From contig NZ_CP163424.1 of the NCBI RefSeq assembly GCF_041429795.1, forward strand, positions 1,304,001 to 1,368,000: 64,000 nt of DNA, given 5' to 3'. Position numbers and translations under genes: made by a program. Below, piece by piece: positions 59,343-64,000 of this stretch. Each line of letters starts with the position of its first letter. The stretch's first letter is position 1. Origin of the DNA: Algimonas porphyrae. Its GTDB lineage: Bacteria; Pseudomonadota; Alphaproteobacteria; Caulobacterales; Maricaulaceae. The notes under the pieces are model-generated. The model saw only the letters and a program-made list of their open reading frames with translations. It ran no database searches and had not been told where the DNA came from.

Positions 59343-60020
59343 ATGTACCGAACTCAGTTCCGCCTTGCCGTCACGGCATCCGTGTGCGCCCTGCTGAGCA
59401 CAGCTTGCGTATCGATGCCCGGTGTCGGTGTCGGCGTGACGGCCGGCACGACTGGTGTCGCTGCCGAAGTCAAGGCCAACCCCTTGCCAACGGGTCGGCT
59501 GCTGCTGCGCGGTGCCTATAATTTTGCAGAGTTTTCCGGCGAAATCGAGAGTGACGGCATCGAGTATGAGGGTGATTTCACTCTTTCCAATGCCGGTGCA
59601 TTTGCCGACTTCGCCCCGTTCGGTGGCCCGTTCTACCTGTCCGGCGGTGCTTATATCGGCAAGAAGGAAGCCGATCTGGTTGCGACCCCAGCCAATAATG
59701 TCGTCATCGGCGGCACGACGTTCACACCCGCCCAAGTCGGCTCTCTGCTCGGAACGGCGGAATTCAATGATGTCGCGCCCTATGCCGGCATCGCGTTTGA
59801 CAATTTTGCCCGCAGTATTGGCGGTTGGTCGTTCAATGCGCGCGCCGGCGTGATGTTCGTTGGCTCAGCCGACGTCAATCTCGTCTCAGCCAACGGATTG
59901 CTGAGCTCCGACCCGGCCCTGCTGACAGAGCTGCGCGAAGAGATCGAGTTGATCGAAGAAGACGCGGAGGACTATAAATATTTCCCGGTCGTGACTTTGG
60001 GTATCACGCGCCGCTTCTAG
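59343..60020 (+). CDS. Outer-membrane lipoprotein with beta-barrel-like C-terminus
   Basis: Protein of 225 residues. A lipobox-like end (LLSTAC, Cys about residue 22) and a mature part of alternating beta strands ending in an aromatic residue (GITRRF), typical of outer-membrane proteins. Motifs like GRLLLRGAYNFAEFSG and GPFYLSGGAYIGKKEA suggest an OmpA/OmpW-like barrel. The ATG has TAAGGAGACCCCC, a strong site. Function unknown. A near-perfect terminator follows. Confidence 0.6.
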   Translation: MYRTQFRLAVTASVCALLSTACVSMPGVGVGVTAGTTGVAAEVKANPLPTGRLLLRGAYNFAEFSGEIESDGIEYEGDFTLSNAGAFADFAPFGGPFYLSGGAYIGKKEADLVATPANNVVIGGTTFTPAQVGSLLGTAEFNDVAPYAGIAFDNFARSIGGWSFNARAGVMFVGSADVNLVSANGLLSSDPALLTELREEIELIEEDAEDYKYFPVVTLGITRRF

Positions 60021-60041
60021 CGCCCGCACGCAGTCTTGATG

Positions 60042-60073
60042 AAAAGCCCCGGACGGAAATCCGGGGCTTTTTT
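60042..60073. terminator. Intrinsic terminator
   Basis: A perfect 12-base stem (AAAAGCCCCGGA and complement) with a 6-base loop and T-runs on both strands. It lies between the outer-membrane lipoprotein gene (plus) and the Met/His-rich barrel gene (minus), whose stop codon is 5 bases away. Confidence 0.92.
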
Positions 60074-60077
60074 GTCG

Positions 60078-61166
60078 CTAGAAAGCTGTCTGCCAACCCA
60101 GTGTCAGGGCGGAGTCCGTTTCCAGCTGCGGGCCGTTCAGGTCACGGTGGAGCGGCACGCCATATTCGATCGCCAGCCGGTGACCTTTGAGCGCGCCTGT
60201 CTGCCCAGCCAGATTGACTCCGAAGAGGAGCGCAACCGTATCACCGCCGAAATTATCCGGATCCGCTGTCTGAACCGGGGCCATGATGGCGGGATCCATA
60301 CCAGAGATGTCGCCCTGCGTGACGGCTTTCAGCCGCGTTGAAAACGACACCCAGTAATCGGGCTCGTATGACAGCCAGGCCGTGCCTTCGATGCGGCTGC
60401 CACGCTTATAGCCCTCTTCATTATTGCCCAGCGGAAGCCGGGTCGCGGCTTGCGCACCAAAACCGATCCTGCCGCGCCGATCAAAGGCGGTGACGGCGGA
60501 TTTCAGGTCCCAGGTCCCGGTACCCAGCTGCATCGGATAGGGCAATCGCGGGCTCGGCGTTCCGCCCATGGGAGTCAGAATCTGATCCGTCTCTTCATTC
60601 GATCCGGTCGGAATGGACAGGCCGACATTAAGATTGATCTGACGCTCTGGGCGTGTGCCGTCATCCAGTCCGATGATGGCCGCGACACTGGAATCACCGA
60701 AGCCTTCGGATTGTGTCGTGAACCCACCCCGGATCATGGTGCCCATTCCGCCCATGAAGGTCAGATGGTCCATGTCATTGGACAGATAGTGCGTCATCGC
60801 CATCAGCGTGACGCGGTCCGACAGGCCGTACATGCCGCCGACCATATGCATGTCCATGGTCATTTGCGTCGGCACAACCCGCAAGGTTGGAGGCTGCATC
60901 GGATTGCCGAAAAAGCGGTTGGGAACTGACGTGGCGATGGTTTGCGCATTGATCGGGTTCGTGCCGTCGCGATTGCCGGACATGTCCATCGTCATGAAGC
61001 GGTAGGACAGCATCCATTCGCCCTGTTTGTGGCGATGGTCGGCCATGACGCCGATCGGGGCATGCCCGGATGCATGGGGTCCGTCGCTACCATCTTCATG
61101 GGCGACGGCAGGGGTCGTCAGGGCGGTTGCCAGCATGGCAGCCCCGCACAAAGTTGCGTGTTTCAT
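60078..61166 (-). CDS. Outer-membrane beta-barrel protein with a Met/His-rich mature N-terminus
   Basis: Protein of 362 residues from the ATG at 61166. A signal peptide (cleaved after AVA) is followed by a His-rich segment (AHEDGSDGPHASGHAP, HRHKQG). Methionine clusters follow (FMTMDMSGN, QMTMDMHMVGGMYG, MDHLTFMGGMGTMIRGG). The remainder is beta-rich and ends with WQTAF, as in barrel proteins of the phenol-degradation meta-pathway/transporter family. Clustered Met and His suggest binding of copper or a similar metal. It is 59 bases after the DUF2946 gene. The metal role is inference. Confidence 0.7.
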   Translation of the reverse strand: MKHATLCGAAMLATALTTPAVAHEDGSDGPHASGHAPIGVMADHRHKQGEWMLSYRFMTMDMSGNRDGTNPINAQTIATSVPNRFFGNPMQPPTLRVVPTQMTMDMHMVGGMYGLSDRVTLMAMTHYLSNDMDHLTFMGGMGTMIRGGFTTQSEGFGDSSVAAIIGLDDGTRPERQINLNVGLSIPTGSNEETDQILTPMGGTPSPRLPYPMQLGTGTWDLKSAVTAFDRRGRIGFGAQAATRLPLGNNEEGYKRGSRIEGTAWLSYEPDYWVSFSTRLKAVTQGDISGMDPAIMAPVQTADPDNFGGDTVALLFGVNLAGQTGALKGHRLAIEYGVPLHRDLNGPQLETDSALTLGWQTAF

Positions 61167-61224
61167 GGTGTAAAAGTCTTTCGTTTGAACAGGAGGGTGA
61201 GCCGTCATGGCTCAGTCAGGAGGT

Positions 61225-61617
61225 TCAAACGAGAATGGGTGGTGCGCGGGTGCCGCAGGGCGGTCCACGCACTCTATGCATGCTGACGCGGGCAGATGCG
61301 GGATGCTGATGGGCGGCAAGCGAAAAGGCTGGACGCAGGTCGCCTGAATGCAGAGACTGAAGAATGGCTACGCCCGGCACGACGCAGCGCTCGCAGTCCG
61401 GCATGGGTTCGGGCGCTTCGCTCTGGCCCAGCGTTTCCAGCAGGGCGGCCATCTGGGCCTGTGCCGAAGCAGTCAGCGCCTGACCGGACGGGTTACAGAT
61501 CAGCGACGATAAGGGTGTGCCGTTGGCAGCGGCCCGCGCTTGCGCCAGCGGCATGACCGCTTGCAGAAAGACTGCCAAAATGGCGACTAGCCGGACGATA
61601 TGCAGACTCACGCGCAT
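61225..61617 (-). CDS. DUF2946-type exported protein
   Basis: Protein of 130 residues from the ATG at 61617; a longer frame upstream is unlikely. The signal/membrane segment (IVRLVAILAVFLQAVMPLAQARA) is followed by the CxxC-type motif (PDCERCVVP) and a His-containing end, as in DUF2946 proteins. DUF2946 genes are often found beside copper-resistance genes. It is 59 bases upstream of the Met/His-rich barrel gene on the same strand, so the two probably form an operon. Confidence 0.68.
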   Translation of the reverse strand: MRVSLHIVRLVAILAVFLQAVMPLAQARAAANGTPLSSLICNPSGQALTASAQAQMAALLETLGQSEAPEPMPDCERCVVPGVAILQSLHSGDLRPAFSLAAHQHPASARVSMHRVRGPPCGTRAPPILV

Positions 61618-61716
61618 GAACAGCGCGCCATTAGACGGATCACCGAACCGAAGAAACCGCAACGGTCACATTATTGATTCAGATGTGAAAGATTTGGACA
61701 GCACGATCGCGACTGA

Positions 61717-62385
61717 TCAGCGTTCGAATTCGCGCATATCCGAATAGGCTTCCTGCCAGCTCGGGCGCGCCTGCAATCGCTTGGCGTAAGCGCGTAGCGC
61801 GCCTTTGCGGCCGATCCCGTAGGATCGCATCCAGCCGAGATTCTGCGCCATGATGCAATCGGCGGCGGTGAAAGTGTTGCCGCAGATCCAGTCATGCCGG
61901 GACAGTCTCGCCTCCAGTTGCGGAAGAACTTCACGCTCCAGCTTGTCCATATTGAACTGAACCGTGGCCTCGCTGCGGACGGCTTTGGGAAACAGATCCC
62001 GGTGTAGGCGGATATTCCACAAGATCGTATCTAGATGGGACGCGTTGAAGGCCACCATCTGCAGCACATCTCCGCGCGCGACAGGATCGCTGATCGGGGG
62101 AATAAGTTCGGCATGCGGATGCAGATCGGCCAGATGAATGATCATGGCCCCGCTTTCCAGTAATGTCTGTTCCGAGCCGTCCGAATAGCGAAGCTGCAGG
62201 ACAGGGACGGCATGGTTCGGGTTGATCGCCATGAAGGCCGGACTCAAGCCTTCGCCTCGCACGACGTCCACGCGTCTCACCTCATGCGGAATGTCGAGCT
62301 CGATCAGCAGCATCCGGACCCGCGCGGAACGGGATAGTGGATAGTGATAGAGCGTCGCCTGGTCGATGGGAGATGATTGTGTCAT
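61717..62385 (-). CDS. Glutathione transferase family protein
   Basis: Protein of 222 residues. LYHYPLSRSARVRMLLIELDIPHEVRRVDV opens the thioredoxin fold with Ser in the catalytic region (PLSRSAR); NPNHAVPVLQL and LLESGAMIIHLADLHPHAELIP give the cis-Pro and the Glu-Ser-Gly motifs. The C-terminal helical domain has GNTFTAADCIMAQNLGWMRSYGIG. Substrate unknown. Divergent from the next gene. Confidence 0.88.
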   Translation of the reverse strand: MTQSSPIDQATLYHYPLSRSARVRMLLIELDIPHEVRRVDVVRGEGLSPAFMAINPNHAVPVLQLRYSDGSEQTLLESGAMIIHLADLHPHAELIPPISDPVARGDVLQMVAFNASHLDTILWNIRLHRDLFPKAVRSEATVQFNMDKLEREVLPQLEARLSRHDWICGNTFTAADCIMAQNLGWMRSYGIGRKGALRAYAKRLQARPSWQEAYSDMREFER

Positions 62386-62413
62386 GCTGGGATCATAGGC
62401 TAGCAGGACGGCG

Positions 62414-62752
62414 ATGGAACATCTCTTTTCCTATGGCACGCTACAGCTCCCAGCCGTGCAGCGTGACACGTTCGGCGAGACGGTCGCGGGCCGGGCGGAT
62501 GCGCTGGTCGGCTATCGTCGCGACATGATCGAAATCACCGACCCTGACGTTCTGGCGCTCAGCGGCGAATGTTTTCACCCCGTCGTGCACAGAACGGATG
62601 ACCCTGATGACCGGGTTGCCGGCATGGTGTTCGCGCTTACGGCTGAACAGCTCGCTCGCGCCGACGCCTATGAGGTCGACGATTATGTGCGCGCCCGCGT
62701 CACCCTCGCCAGCGGCCAGCAAGCCTGGCTTTATGTAGCGCGTCAGGCTTGA
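62414..62752 (+). CDS. Gamma-glutamylcyclotransferase-like protein (AIG2 family)
   Basis: Protein of 112 residues. HLFSYGTLQLPAVQRDTFG is the YGTL-type start of the fold; the acidic catalytic residue would be Glu in ADAYEVDDYVRARVTLASG. The middle carries VAGMVFALTAEQLA. Some family members cut gamma-glutamyl compounds such as glutathione products, which fits the flanking glutathione transferase gene. Small single-domain protein of normal length. Confidence 0.88.
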   Translation: MEHLFSYGTLQLPAVQRDTFGETVAGRADALVGYRRDMIEITDPDVLALSGECFHPVVHRTDDPDDRVAGMVFALTAEQLARADAYEVDDYVRARVTLASGQQAWLYVARQA

Positions 62753-62772
62753 GTACGGATCGCGGATCGGGG

Positions 62773-63999
62773 CTAGTGATTCATGCTTCCCATGCCGTGC
62801 CCCATATTGACGATGTCCGGTTCTTCCTGAGTTCCGGGCTGTGTGCCTGACAGACGGTAACCATTGGCGAGATTGCCGTCATGGCAGTCTAGTTCGCCCT
62901 TGATGCAGACATCCAGAACGGCTTGCAGCGCTTCAGGGTGCCATGCGTTGAACCAGTCCCCATGCAGTGACATTCCACCGGGCGTGGCTTGGTTGACGTC
63001 ATACATGTCCGACGCGATCCGCCATCCCCGACTGGATTGCGTGACGGGATCATAAACGTCGGGTGTCACACCGAATGCATAATGGAAACTGACCCGTATG
63101 ATTGGTTCGGGATGTTCAGTCGGGCACATGGTCATGCCGTCATTGGTCGTGATCGGATAGGCCAGATGACTTTTATGATCATCGGAGTCGAGGTTCACGC
63201 CGTCCCAGCAACTTGGGAAAAACACATCCATACGCAAACGGTCCGGCGCCTGGCACTCAGGGATTGACGTACTCCAGCGGGGATTGGTGGCGTCACTCGA
63301 TTCCCAGGACTGGCAATGCCAGCGAACAATCGATGTATCCTGCTCCATGCCGGGCATGGCAGCGCCATTCCCCGCAATCATCTTCAAGCCTAGCGGGATA
63401 GGTTGAATAGACTCAAGGTCGTCGACACCGGCAGAGTAATAGAAAATCTCATGCGCCACATCATCATTGCCTACGACGGCTGACACGACCTGCCATGCCG
63501 GATCCCCATTATCGTCCAGCAGGCGTGCTTCGGTCTGCTGATTATAGGACGGAGCAAGCAGAGCCGGTATCCAGTATGCGGAGCGGTTGAGTTCATCGCC
63601 CTGACAGCTCGATTGCCCCGTCGTAAATAATGACTCCAGCGTACTCGTTTCATCCAGCAACATGTTGCCGTAGAAACGGTGCAGGTGAGCTGCGTTATCC
63701 TGATCCGGGAAAACGATCGGATCGTCATAGCTGGAATGGGCAAAGTCGCAGTTGATCCGCAAAATTCCGCGCCAGCTGTTCGGCTCCACTCTGTTCGGCT
63801 GCACCGTCGTCCGGATCAGGTTCTCGTCGATCTCGGCGTCATTATGGTCACCGAAAATACTGCTGACGGTCCAATCATGACGGGTAATTTCTCTGACGCT
63901 GCCATCAGCCCCGATCGCCCGGATGGAAAGTTGATGATCGCCAACAGAAATCGGCATGACTGTGTAAGGGCTCTGACAGTTGGCAAACTCGCCGCCATC
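62773..63999 (-). CDS. DUF1996 protein with an upstream Ig-like segment (5' end outside window)
   Basis: The frame is open to the right edge, so the N-terminus lies beyond the window; the ATG at 63957 is internal. The last 14 codons before it (DGGEFANCQSPYTV) and the next residues (GDHQLSIRAIGADGS) match a bacterial Ig-like or fibronectin-like repeat. The DUF1996 domain follows: RVEPNSWRGILRINCDFAHSSYDDPIVFPDQDNAAHLHRFYGN, several Cys, FFPSCWDGVNLDSDDHKSHLAYP and the late FNAWHPEALQAVLDVCI. DUF1996 proteins are usually secreted and of unknown role. Last residues are Met/His (MGHGMGSMNH). Confidence 0.8.
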   Translation of the reverse strand, partial: DGGEFANCQSPYTVMPISVGDHQLSIRAIGADGSVREITRHDWTVSSIFGDHNDAEIDENLIRTTVQPNRVEPNSWRGILRINCDFAHSSYDDPIVFPDQDNAAHLHRFYGNMLLDETSTLESLFTTGQSSCQGDELNRSAYWIPALLAPSYNQQTEARLLDDNGDPAWQVVSAVVGNDDVAHEIFYYSAGVDDLESIQPIPLGLKMIAGNGAAMPGMEQDTSIVRWHCQSWESSDATNPRWSTSIPECQAPDRLRMDVFFPSCWDGVNLDSDDHKSHLAYPITTNDGMTMCPTEHPEPIIRVSFHYAFGVTPDVYDPVTQSSRGWRIASDMYDVNQATPGGMSLHGDWFNAWHPEALQAVLDVCIKGELDCHDGNLANGYRLSGTQPGTQEEPDIVNMGHGMGSMNH

Positions 64000-64000
64000 A

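Overview
The window is dense, GC-rich chromosomal DNA of a prosthecate (stalked or budding) alphaproteobacterium, most likely a marine member of the Maricaulales/Hyphomonadaceae group or a close relative. The evidence is a SpmX-type polar muramidase-like protein, a PleC/DivJ-type polar histidine kinase, a MucR-type regulator, an RcGTA-like gene transfer agent (GTA) cluster, and general gene content. All identities come from reading the translated sequence; no database search was run. I see no tRNA, rRNA, CRISPR array or insertion sequence.

Layout. 1-0.26 kb: 3' end of a cytochrome c maturation gene (ccmI-like). 0.4-6.6 kb: a probable amino-acid catabolic cluster: glutaryl-CoA dehydrogenase, a fused alpha/beta 2-oxoacid dehydrogenase E1, a FabD-fold acyltransferase lacking the malonyl-binding Arg, a lysine 6-dehydrogenase/saccharopine dehydrogenase-like enzyme and a MarR regulator. 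Together they suggest lysine to glutaryl-CoA to crotonyl-CoA. 6.6-9.9 kb: two exported proteins of unknown role, a PLP-dependent ACC deaminase/D-cysteine desulfhydrase and folD. 10.2-14.5 kb: part of a type II secretion system (gspC, gspD, gspN, a lipoprotein, a minimal prepilin peptidase). 14.6-19.4 kb: mgtE, spmX behind a convincing sigma-54 promoter, a cupin-like protein and rnhB. 19.5-22.9 kb: an exported protein, two small sugar-metabolism-like transferases, a lipoprotein subclass B1 metallo-beta-lactamase homologue and a family-4 uracil-DNA glycosylase.

23-31.5 kb: a nine-gene, translationally coupled Mrp-type cation/proton antiporter operon. It has three separate NuoL/M/N-like subunits and a split MrpA, and a MucR regulator overlaps its end. 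31.7-42.05 kb: a PAS protein, then a GTA cluster headed by a pair of small regulators resembling GafY and GafZ. The packaging and head genes (g1-g10.1) look intact, but g11 through most of g15 are missing: the g10.1 stop codon is followed in the same frame by only the C-terminal part of the g15 host-specificity protein. An intrinsic terminator lies inside the cluster just after the capsid gene, which fits a GafZ-type antitermination model.

42-50.1 kb: a DnaJ/CbpA-type co-chaperone, a PepSY protein, two OmpR-type response regulator/kinase pairs, a DUF938 methyltransferase and a Deg/HtrA protease (envelope stress signalling). 50.1-56.8 kb (minus strand): the PleC-like kinase with an unusual Pro/Gln-rich N-terminus, an EAL phosphodiesterase and aminopeptidase N. 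57-64 kb: DJ-1/PfpI protein, YghU-type glutathione transferase, a STAS-like protein, an outer-membrane protein, a Met/His-rich barrel with a DUF2946 partner (possible metal handling), another glutathione transferase, a gamma-glutamylcyclotransferase-like protein, and a DUF1996 protein with an Ig-like N-terminal part that runs off the right edge.

Gene organisation is tight: many ATGA overlaps on the plus strand, and four convergent pairs whose stop codons interlock within four bases.
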